The notes under the pieces are model-generated. The model was not told where the DNA came from. It saw only the letters and a program-made list of their open reading frames with translations, and did not search any database. Of a DNA stretch of 64,000 nucleotides, positions 17,140 through 24,772 are shown piece after piece; positions within the stretch are counted from its first letter, which is position 1, and each line of letters begins with the position of its first letter. The stretch covers positions 696,896 through 760,895 of the forward strand of contig JADJQQ010000004.1 in assembly GCA_016712625.1 (NCBI GenBank). Direction: 5' to 3'. A program made the position numbers and the translations under genes. The stretch comes from Candidatus Competibacteraceae bacterium (GTDB taxonomy: Bacteria > Pseudomonadota > Gammaproteobacteria > Competibacterales > Competibacteraceae).

Positions 17140-18925
17140 GCGTGTAATTCCCGGTGCAGATCTTGAAGACAACTGACGTTTCCGTTATCAAGCTCACGCA
17201 GGGCCTGGCAGGTCGCCCGCGCCGCCGCGATGGTGGTGGTATAGCTGATTTTGTGCATCAAAGCCTCGCGACGGATCGAAAACGAATCGGCAATCGCCTG
17301 CTTGCCCTCGGTCGTGTTGATAATCAGATGAATTTGCTTGTTTTTGATAAGATCGACCACGTTTGGCCGGCCTTCACCCACTTTCTGGACGATCTGACAA
17401 TCAAGACCGCCAGCACGCAAGGCCGCCGCGGTGCCGAGCGTGGCGATCAGGGCGAAACCAAGCCGCTTCAATTCATAAGCTAATTCCAGCACTTTTGTTT
17501 TATCCGCATCGCGCACACTGATAAAAACCTGCCCCTCACGCGGTAGTTGATCGCCGGCGGCAAGCTGCGCTTTGGCGAAAGCTTCGCCAAAAGTGCGCCC
17601 GACGCCCATCACTTCACCGGTGGATTTCATTTCAGGTCCGAGCAAAGGATCGACCCCTGGAAACTTGACAAAGGGGAACACCGCTTCTTTAACGGAATAG
17701 TAATTAGGAATGACTTCACCCGATATCTTTTGCTGGCTCAGACTCTGGCCGACCATGCAACGAGCGGCAATCTTCGCCAAGGGCCGACCGGTCGCCTTGG
17801 AAACATAGGGGACAGTGCGAGAAGCGCGCGGATTGACTTCCAACACATAAATATCATCGCCTTGAATGGCAAACTGTGCGTTCATCAAGCCAACGACGCC
17901 CAGCTCCAGCGCCATGGCGCGTACTTGGGCTCGCAAGCGCTCCTGAATCGCCGGGCTGAGCGAGTAAGGCGGCAGCGAACAGGCAGAATCGCCAGAATGC
18001 ACTCCCGCCTCTTCAATATGTTCCATGATGCCGCCCAGGACTACCTCGCTGCCATCGCTGAGGGCATCGACATCCACCTCGACCGCATCGTTGAGGAAGC
18101 GATCCAGCAAAACCGGGGAATCGTTGGACACCCGCACCGCTTCGCGCATGTAGCGGCGCAAATCTTCTTCTTCATGCACGATCTCCATCGCCCGCCCCCC
18201 CAGCACGTAGGAAGGCCGCACCACCAGTGGATAACCAATTTCCCGCGCCAGACGGACCGCCTCTTCCGGCTCGCGGGCGGTGCGGTTGGGCGGTTGGCGC
18301 AAACCGAGCCGCTCGATCATCTGCTGAAAGCGTTCGCGGTCCTCAGCGCGGTCGATGGCGTCCGGGCTGGTGCCGATGATCGGCACGCCCTCAGCCTCCA
18401 AGGGTCGAGCCAGCTTTAAAGGAGTTTGACCGCCATACTGTACGATGACTCCTTGGGGCTGCTCCTTGCGGACGATCTCCAACACATCTTCCAGAGTCAG
18501 CGGCTCGAAATACAGCCGGTCGGAGGTATCGAAATCGGTGGAAACCGTCTCTGGATTACAATTGACCATGATGGTTTCATAACCATCCTCACGCAGGGCC
18601 AGCGCGGCATGGACACAGCAATAGTCGAATTCGATGCCTTGGCCAATGCGGTTGGGACCGCCGCCCAACACCATGATCTTGGCGCGGCTGCTCGGCTCGG
18701 CCTCGCATTCTTCCTCGTAAGTGGAATACAAATAAGCGGTGCTGGTCGCAAATTCAGCCGCGCAGGAATCCACCCGCTTGTAGACGGGGTGGATATCCAA
18801 TTCCTCCCGTAAACAGCGGACATCGGCTTCGGGAATGCCGGTCAGCGTCGCTAACCGGCTGTCTGAAAAACCTTTGCGCTTGAGAAAATAAAGTCGTTGG
18901 CGGTCTCGTAACCCAGCTGGCCCCC
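17136..18925 (-). CDS. carB: Carbamoyl-phosphate synthase large subunit, C-terminal part (frameshifted carB)
   Basis: This frame carries the end of the oligomerisation domain ('LRDRQRLYFLKRKGFSDSRLATLTG'). It continues with the second ATP-grasp carbamoyl-phosphate synthetase half, 'MVLGGGPNRIGQGIEFDYCCVHAAL'...'NPRASRTVPYVSKATGRPLAKIA'. The MGS-like allosteric domain ends the protein ('VGEGRPNVVDLIKNKQIHLIINTTEGKQ'). The frame stays open to 18989, but homologous sequence begins near 18925, where the N-terminal frame is lost. Together the two parts make one normal CarB of about 1070 residues. It ends with an ATGA overlap with greA. Confidence 0.93.
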
Positions 18926-20361
18926 TGTCCGCGAATTTCACCAGCGATTTCCACCAACTCCTCGATCTGCACCAAAAACCAGGGGTCAATCCGAGTCAGC
19001 TCATACAGCATAGCGACCGAATAACCCTGCCGGAACGCCTCGGCGACAAACCACAGCCGCTGGGGGCCCGGTACGCCCAGTTCCTGCTTCAGGATCGTAT
19101 GTGGATCGGCATGGCCAGGATCGAGGATCTCATTGAAACCGTCGGCGCCAATCTCCAGACCGCGCAACGCTTTTTGCACTGATTCCTGAAAGGTACGGCC
19201 GATCGCCATCACCTCGCCGACCGACTTCATCTGCGTCGTCAATCGAGGATCGGCCTGCGGAAATTTCTCGAAATTGAACCGCGGCACCTTGGTGACTACA
19301 TAATCGATGCTCGGCTCGAACGAAGCCGGCGTGCGACCGCCCGTAATTTCATTCTTGAGTTCGTCGAGCGTGTAACCGACAGCGAGCTTGGCCGCCACCT
19401 TGGCGATGGGGAAACCCGTCGCCTTGGAGGCCAGCGCCGAAGAACGAGAAACCCGCGGATTCATTTCGATGATCACCATCCGTCCATCGTCTGGATTGAT
19501 GGCGAATTGGACGTTGGAACCGCCCGTGTCTACGCCGATCTTGCGCAGCACCGCCAGGGAGGCGTTGCGCATGATCTGATATTCCTTGTCGGTAAGCGTT
19601 TGAGCTGGTGCGACAGTGATCGAATCTCCGGTATGCACGCCCATCGGATCAAGATTCTCAATCGAACAGACGATAATGCAGTTATCGGCCCGATCACGCA
19701 CCACCTCCATCTCAAACTCTTTCCAGCCTAGTACCGATTCCTCCAGCAGGACCTCGCTCACCGGCGAAAGATCAAGACCGCGCTCCAGGATTTCCAGCAA
19801 TTCCTGCCGATTGTAAGCGATGCCACCGCCGCTACCGCCCAAGGTGAAAGAAGGCCGGATGATGGTGGGATAGCCGATCTCACCATGTTGAGCCAAGGCT
19901 TCTTCCACGGTGTGGGCAACGACCGAACGCGGAGTTTCCAAATTGATGTCGCGCATCGCCTTGCGAAAGCGATCGCGGTCCTCGGCCATATCGATCGCAT
20001 TGGGCGAAGCGCCGATCATCTCCACATCATACTGTTCCAAGACCCCGTGGCGGAACAGATCAAGCGCGCAGTTCAAGGCGGTCTGCCCGCCCATGGTGGG
20101 CAGCAACGCATCGGGGCGCTCGCGGGCAATGATGCGTGATACCGTCCGCCAATGGATCGGCTCAATGTACACCGCGTCGGCCATATTTGGGTCGGTCATG
20201 ATGGTGGCCGGATTAGAATTGACCAGCACCACGCGGTACCCTTCTTCTCGCAGCGCCTTGCAGGCTTGCGCGCCCGAATAATCAAATTCACAAGCCTGAC
20301 CGATCACGATGGGACCGGCGCCGATAATTAAAATAGTATGCAGATCCTGACGCTTGGACAT
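18754..20361 (-). CDS. carB: Carbamoyl-phosphate synthase large subunit, N-terminal part (frameshifted carB)
   Basis: Carries the first ATP-grasp half from 'MSKRQDLHTILIIGAGPIVIGQACEFDYSG' through 'EMNPRVSRSSALASKATGFPIAKVAAKLAVG' to 'LTRIDPWFLVQIEELVEIAGEIRGQG'. After that, at about 18920, homology stops in this frame and continues in the frame of the C-terminal part. The 150 bases from there to 18754 are out-of-frame readthrough. The break falls on a run of five G (minus strand). CarB with CarA makes carbamoyl phosphate for arginine and pyrimidines and is normally indispensable for prototrophy, so a sequencing error is the likeliest cause. carA ends 44 bases upstream. Confidence 0.93.
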   Translation of the reverse strand: MSKRQDLHTILIIGAGPIVIGQACEFDYSGAQACKALREEGYRVVLVNSNPATIMTDPNMADAVYIEPIHWRTVSRIIARERPDALLPTMGGQTALNCALDLFRHGVLEQYDVEMIGASPNAIDMAEDRDRFRKAMRDINLETPRSVVAHTVEEALAQHGEIGYPTIIRPSFTLGGSGGGIAYNRQELLEILERGLDLSPVSEVLLEESVLGWKEFEMEVVRDRADNCIIVCSIENLDPMGVHTGDSITVAPAQTLTDKEYQIMRNASLAVLRKIGVDTGGSNVQFAINPDDGRMVIIEMNPRVSRSSALASKATGFPIAKVAAKLAVGYTLDELKNEITGGRTPASFEPSIDYVVTKVPRFNFEKFPQADPRLTTQMKSVGEVMAIGRTFQESVQKALRGLEIGADGFNEILDPGHADPHTILKQELGVPGPQRLWFVAEAFRQGYSVAMLYELTRIDPWFLVQIEELVEIAGEIRGQGASWVTRPPTTLFSQAQRFFRQPVSDADRHSRSRCPLFTGGIGYPPRLQAGGFLRG

Positions 20362-20405
20362 GGCTTTACCTGGAAAAACCGCGAGTGAACGCGAGGCGAA
20401 TAATG

Positions 20406-21548
20406 TTAAAACCGCGCGGCGGCGCGAGCCTCCATCGCCGCAATAAAGCGGTCGAACAACGGCGCCACATCGTGGGGACCGGGGCTAGCTTCAGGATGGC
20501 CCTGAAAACTGAAAGCCGGCTGGTCGCTCCGTGCGATTCCTTGCAGCGAACCATCGAACAACGAACGATGAGTCGGATGCAGATTGGCCGGCAAACTGGC
20601 TTCATCAACAGCGAAACCGTGGTTCTGACTGCTGATCATGACCTGCCCGCTCGCCAAATCCTGCACCGGGTGATTGCCGCCGTGATGGCCGAATTTCATC
20701 TTGACAGTTCGCGCCCCACTGGCCAACGCCAGCAACTGGTGCCCAAGGCAGATGCCAAAAATCGGGATACCGCTATCCAGCAGCTCGCGGATAGCCGCAA
20801 CGGCATAATCACAAGGTTCGGGATCGCCGGGGCCATTAGACAAAAACACCCCGTCGGGATTAAGTTGCCGCACCTCATGGGCCACCATCCGGGCCGGCAC
20901 CACGGTCAGCCGACAGCCGCGGTCAACTAGCATGCGGAGGATATTGCGCTTAACGCCATAGTCGTAAGCAACAACATGATACCGACTCTCGGCGGCCGCC
21001 CGAAAATCGTTGCCAGCCAATTGCCAAGTCCCTTCATTCCAAGAATAAGCGGCGGAAACGCTAACGACCTGCGCCAAATCCATCCCTTTCAAACCTGGAA
21101 ATTCACGGGCCAGCTGTAAAGCCCGTTTAGAATCGAGCGAATCACCCGCCATCAGGCAACCGTTTAAAGCGCCTTTCTCCCGCAGCAACCGCGTCAACCG
21201 CCGGGTATCAACCCCAGCGATGGCGACTATCCCGCGTTCACCCAGATAATGCTCCAATGATTGTTGGTTGCGCCAATTACTGGGAACGCGCGGGCAATCA
21301 CGCACCACCAAGCCGCTGGCATGAATGGGGGTCGCTTCCTGGTCGCCCGAATTGGTGCCGACATTACCGATATGAGGATAGGTCAGCGTGATAATTTGCC
21401 GACAGTAGGAAGGGTCAGTCAGAATTTCCTGATAGCCGGTGATCGAGGTATTAAAAACGACTTCACCCTGGGCATGACCATCGGTGCCGATGGACTCACC
21501 CTGGAACAGACTACCGTCTTCCAGAGCCAGAAGCGCGGGTTTCCTCAA
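20406..21548 (-). CDS. carA: Carbamoyl-phosphate synthase small subunit
   Basis: Glutamine amidotransferase subunit that supplies ammonia to CarB. The N-terminal CPSase_sm domain is 'PALLALEDGSLFQGESIGTDGHAQGEVVFNTSITGYQEILTDPSYC'. The class I GATase domain has the nucleophile Cys in GICLGHQ and the His/Glu pair in 'FQGHPEASPG'. Start: a TTG at 21548 with GGAGG 6 bases upstream gives 380 residues, the usual length, while no ATG fits. An upstream TTG at 21575 lacks such a site. A hairpin lies in the leader (21577-21605). Confidence 0.96.
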   Translation of the reverse strand: MRKPALLALEDGSLFQGESIGTDGHAQGEVVFNTSITGYQEILTDPSYCRQIITLTYPHIGNVGTNSGDQEATPIHASGLVVRDCPRVPSNWRNQQSLEHYLGERGIVAIAGVDTRRLTRLLREKGALNGCLMAGDSLDSKRALQLAREFPGLKGMDLAQVVSVSAAYSWNEGTWQLAGNDFRAAAESRYHVVAYDYGVKRNILRMLVDRGCRLTVVPARMVAHEVRQLNPDGVFLSNGPGDPEPCDYAVAAIRELLDSGIPIFGICLGHQLLALASGARTVKMKFGHHGGNHPVQDLASGQVMISSQNHGFAVDEASLPANLHPTHRSLFDGSLQGIARSDQPAFSFQGHPEASPGPHDVAPLFDRFIAAMEARAAARF

Positions 21549-21576
21549 GAGAGCCTCCAAAACAGCCGCGCACAAG

Positions 21577-21605
21577 AAAGGAGCGGTGAAAAACCCGCTC
21601 CTTTG
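21577..21605 (-). terminator. Hairpin between dapB and carA (terminator or attenuator)
   Basis: On the minus strand AAAGGAGCGGG pairs with CCGCTCCTTT around a T-rich loop, followed by CTTG rather than a full U-run. It lies 104 bases after dapB and just before the carA ribosome site. It may end dapB transcription or modulate carA; sequence alone does not decide. Confidence 0.45.
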
Positions 21606-21708
21606 GCGAGGCGCGAAAAGGGTAACTAATTGTAGCTTGAGTCTAACAAATCGCGCCGCGCTGCTCTAGCTTATCGGCGTTGCTTTAACGGTCGAGCCTT
21701 TCAAGATT

Positions 21709-22512
21709 TCAACGCAGGCCAAGGACATCCTGCATGTCGAACAAACCGGGCTTGCGGCCACCCAACCACGCGGCGGCGCGCACCGCGCCCTTGGCGAAAG
21801 TCATCCGGCTGGAAGCGCGATGGGTGATTTCAATCCGCTCGCCCACATCCGCAAAAAGCGCGGTGTGTTCGCCAACGATATCGCCCGCGCGGAGCGTGGC
21901 AAAGCCGATAGTGGCGCGCTCACGCTCGCCAGTCACTCCTTTCCGGCCATAGACCGCACACTGCTCCAAATCCCGGCCAAGCGCTTTGGCGATGACGTTT
22001 CCCATGGCCAAAGCCGTGCCAGAAGGCGCATCGATCTTGTGGCGATGGTGCGCCTCAATGATTTCAATGTCGATATCGTCTCCCAACGCCCGCGCCGTGA
22101 GTTCCAACAATTTGAAGCACAGGTTCACGCCAACGCTCATGTTGGGTGCGAACACAATCGGAATTTGCTCGGCGGCGTTACTAATTTTCGCCTTCTGCTC
22201 AGTGGAAAGACCGGTAGTTCCAATCACCATCGACTTACCAGCCGCTCGGCAAACGGCCAGATGGGCCAATGTCGCCGCTGGTTGAGTAAAATCGACCAGC
22301 ACCTCAAATTGATCGAGCAGTCGCTCCAACTCAGCGGCGATAGCGACATCCAGCCGGCCGCCACCAGCCACCTCACCAGCATCGGCCCCTACGAAAGGGC
22401 TGTCTGGACGCTCCAAGGCCGCGGTACAATGAACGCTTTCGGACTGGTGGCAAGCGTCGACTAACATGCGGCCCATCCGACCGGCGGCGCCGGCGATCGC
22501 GACACGAATCAT
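21709..22512 (-). CDS. dapB: 4-hydroxy-tetrahydrodipicolinate reductase
   Basis: Second committed enzyme of the diaminopimelate/lysine pathway. 267 residues from ATG 22512 ('MIRVAIAGAAGRMG', with the Rossmann motif GAAGRMG), preceded by a GGGAG site; the in-frame extension to 22572 is not conserved. 'EAHHRHKIDAPSGTAL' is the DapB catalytic signature (His/Lys), and 'VIGTTGLS' and 'APNMSVGVNLCF' are conserved. It precedes carA on the same strand, as in other gammaproteobacteria where dapB-carA-carB are adjacent. Confidence 0.97.
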   Translation of the reverse strand: MIRVAIAGAAGRMGRMLVDACHQSESVHCTAALERPDSPFVGADAGEVAGGGRLDVAIAAELERLLDQFEVLVDFTQPAATLAHLAVCRAAGKSMVIGTTGLSTEQKAKISNAAEQIPIVFAPNMSVGVNLCFKLLELTARALGDDIDIEIIEAHHRHKIDAPSGTALAMGNVIAKALGRDLEQCAVYGRKGVTGERERATIGFATLRAGDIVGEHTALFADVGERIEITHRASSRMTFAKGAVRAAAWLGGRKPGLFDMQDVLGLR

Positions 22513-22643
22513 GACGGGTACTCTCCCATGGAATCTACAGATGTTCCAACCATCGTCGCAAACAAATCGCAACAGGGATTACAAACGAACGGTGAGGCTT
22601 TAAACAAGAAAGGGCCACGCCGAGACGTAACCCTTTAAGAATT

Positions 22644-22717
22644 TGGAGCGGGTGATGGGAATCGAACCCACGCCATCAGCTTGGGAAGCTGAGGTTCTAC
22701 CATTGAACTACACCCGC
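22644..22717 (-). tRNA. tRNA-Gly (anticodon CCC)
   Basis: 74 nucleotides on the minus strand with the 3' CCA encoded. The acceptor stem is GCGGGTG/CACCCGC, the anticodon stem TCAGC/GCTGA encloses the loop TTCCCAA (anticodon CCC), and the T-loop region is GGTTCGATTCC. It matches the pattern of the E. coli glyU tRNA, decoding GGG. Confidence 0.95.
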
Positions 22718-22812
22718 ACTATGGTTTCCTTAAGAATTTATCCAACTTGGTCATCAGACTAGTAGAGCGGGTATCCTAGCGATAAAATAGATTTGAGGCA
22801 AGATTGGGAAAA

Positions 22813-23145
22813 TTACTCGGGAATGCGAAAAGACTCTTGATTCGCGCCGCTCTCGACCGCCTGCTTAAGCCAACCTGGCTTTTTACCATGACCAGTCCAA
22901 GTTTGCTCGGGGTTGGAAGGGTTGCGATACTTCGCTTTACCGGTAGATTTACGTCGACGCCCGCTGTATTGCAAAATTTCCTCTGGTTGCATCCCCAGTT
23001 GGCTCGCTTTAGCCAGCCATTCATTGCGCGTTGCTTCGATCTCATCAACTTTTTTGTGCTCGATTGCCTCTTCAGCCGTCCTGATTAGCGTTTGAAGCTG
23101 CTCGATGGAAGAGGCTTTGATGACATCGTCGATATTATTGCTCAT
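22813..23145 (-). CDS. H-NS family nucleoid-associated protein
   Basis: 110 residues. The N-terminal half (1-60) is a helical, charged oligomerisation region ('IEQLQTLIRTAEEAIEHKKVDEIEATRNEWLAKASQLG'). A basic linker 'GRRRKSTGKA' follows. The C-terminal DNA-binding motif is 'KYRNPSNPEQTWTGHGKKPGWL', the diagnostic H-NS core. Such proteins silence AT-rich, often acquired DNA. The upstream region (23146-23300) is itself AT-rich, consistent with autoregulation (inference). Confidence 0.93.
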   Translation of the reverse strand: MSNNIDDVIKASSIEQLQTLIRTAEEAIEHKKVDEIEATRNEWLAKASQLGMQPEEILQYSGRRRKSTGKAKYRNPSNPEQTWTGHGKKPGWLKQAVESGANQESFRIPE

Positions 23146-23339
23146 AGTCTTCTTTTACCGTTGTCAGTGTTCGTTCTGAGAATTTGGGTGATTAAGATAC
23201 AATTACCATTGTAAGACATTTATTTTTATATTCGCAATTGTTTCTATAATTTTTTGAATTTGATATGCCTATTGAATATTTTCGAAAGATGAAACGATAT
23301 TAATTTTTGAATAGCGCTGCTGTTTGGATCAATCCGCCG

Positions 23340-24116
23340 ATGCACCCGACTGACAATGCAAAAAACCCTTTTAAGAGGATATCTGTTTCTGATAGCCCCA
23401 AGACGGAAAACTATCCTCCGCACCGCATCAGAAGCTTTATCCGCCGTGAAAGCCGAATCACCGCTGGCCAGCAGCGGGCCCTCAACCAACTATGGGAGCG
23501 ATTTGGAGTAGATATTGACTTTTTTGAATTCGATCCCGATCAATTATTTGGCCGCCGCGCGCCACTGATTCTTGAAATCGGGTTTGGCGATGGCGAATCT
23601 CTGATTAGCATGTGCGCCACCAACCCTGACATGGATTTCCTTGGTATAGAAATTTATCGTCCGGGCGTGGGCCACTTGCTACTGCGAGCGGCTGAGATGG
23701 CGCTGAGTAACCTACGGATCATTTGTTTAGATGCGGTAGAAGTACTGGAACGCTATCTCCCCGATGAATGCCTAAATGGCGTTCAGCTATTTTTCCCTGA
23801 TCCGTGGCCCAAGCTTCGCCATCGGAAACGCCGCCTCATCCAACCAGCGTTCGTTTCGTTGGTGGTTAGAAAAATTAAAGCGGGCGGGCAACTCCATATC
23901 GCCACCGACTGCGAGAATTACGCTCATGCTATTTTGGCTATTCTTAAGGCAACAGCCGAATTAGAAAACACCACGGCTAATAACGAATTTAGTCAATATC
24001 CGCCCTATCGACCGTTAACGAAATTCGAGCAACGTGGCAAACATCTGGGACACTCTGTGTGGGAGCTACTGTTCATAAAGCGTCCTGAGATGCCTAAAAA
24101 AGGCACGCTTTTTTGA
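23340..24116 (+). CDS. trmB: tRNA (guanine-N7-)-methyltransferase
   Basis: Forms m7G46 in tRNA. 258 residues from ATG 23340; the frame is also open from a TTG at 23307. Family blocks: 'RIRSFIRRESRITAGQQRAL', motif I 'LILEIGFGDGESLISM', 'FLGIEIYRPGVGHLL', and 'GVQLFFPDPWPKLRHRKRRLIQPAFV', the substrate/catalytic segment. The C-terminus has 'RPLTKFEQRGKHLGHSVWELLF'. The last codons contain AAAAAAGGCACGCTTTTTT, a weak hairpin that may assist termination. No close partner genes. Confidence 0.96.
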   Translation: MHPTDNAKNPFKRISVSDSPKTENYPPHRIRSFIRRESRITAGQQRALNQLWERFGVDIDFFEFDPDQLFGRRAPLILEIGFGDGESLISMCATNPDMDFLGIEIYRPGVGHLLLRAAEMALSNLRIICLDAVEVLERYLPDECLNGVQLFFPDPWPKLRHRKRRLIQPAFVSLVVRKIKAGGQLHIATDCENYAHAILAILKATAELENTTANNEFSQYPPYRPLTKFEQRGKHLGHSVWELLFIKRPEMPKKGTLF

Positions 24117-24182
24117 GCGCTCCTGGAAAAACATCGACCCTTCGTTAATCAAGCCAATTCTGGCTTTATTATTAAGGTCTTA

Positions 24183-24255
24183 TATAATCAAATAACAAGC
24201 ATTTCGTGTAATTGCTCGCGGACATTACCGCCATTCAACCCTTGTCAGCTATAAT
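24183..24255 (+). promoter_or_regulatory. Candidate promoter elements before the carboxypeptidase leader
   Basis: Two exact TATAAT hexamers occur: one at 24183-24188 within TTATATAATC, and one at 24250-24255 within CTATAATGTGCG. The second lies in front of the long structured region. Neither has a good TTGACA at 17 bases, so strength and use are uncertain. Confidence 0.35.
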
Positions 24256-24261
24256 GTGCGT

Positions 24262-24769
24262 GCATCAGACACGCGCTTCGTCTATCCTCTGGGAACAGGC
24301 GGACTCGGAGGTAAGCCAGGGTTTGGGAAGATTCATCAATTGAACTCTGAAAGTAGCTAGTTTGTCATGGCCGAGAGCTAGCAATATAAAAGAAACCACA
24401 TCCACTCCCATTGCATGGCGACCCTGCTCGACAGCCCTCGACAGTTCTAGCCAGATGGGTTATTAAGCCGATAAGCCAGCTAGCGGCTGCATCTTTGGGA
24501 AAACCCTGCATCAGTAGGCTATTATCATAAGATCCTGACCGTAGCTGTTCGGAGGGCTGGCGCAGGCAACCAGCGATCCCTGGGGTAAAGCGCCTTAAAT
24601 TACCAGGATCACAGGAAGTCTTGTTTCGCTTTAAAGCGCTGGTTGGTTATCCGATTTTTACCCAGAGTACTAATAGCTACTCCATTCCCTTTGGGTGTAG
24701 CAAGCAAATCGCTACCACAGAACAAGGCTGGGCGGCAAAGCCCAAATTTCAGACGGCGATGGGGTTAAG
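24262..24769 (+). ncRNA. Unidentified structured RNA or long 5' leader
   Basis: About 500 bases without a gene, downstream of a perfect TATAAT and ending at the carboxypeptidase start. Pairing potential is high. GCTGG/CCAGC (24556-24574) forms a hairpin. GATCCTG (24531-24537) pairs perfectly with CAGGATC (24604-24610). The same 3' strand TACCAGGATC can alternatively pair with GATCCCTGGGGTA (24575-24587), so two exclusive folds are possible. GCTAG...CTAGC also occurs near 24352-24382. I compared it from memory with RNase P RNA, 6S RNA, tmRNA, SRP RNA and common riboswitches and found no convincing match. Confidence 0.35.
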
Positions 24770-24772
24770 TTG

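Noticed and set aside
17547..18419. 290-codon open frame on the plus strand
   Set aside because: Antisense to the conserved C-terminal part of carB; no recognisable protein features.
24300..24730. Possible RNase P RNA (GGAGGTAAG early, ACAGAAC late)
   Set aside because: The near-universal GAGGAAAGTCC core and the spacing and pairing of P4 are not met; only weak fragment similarity.
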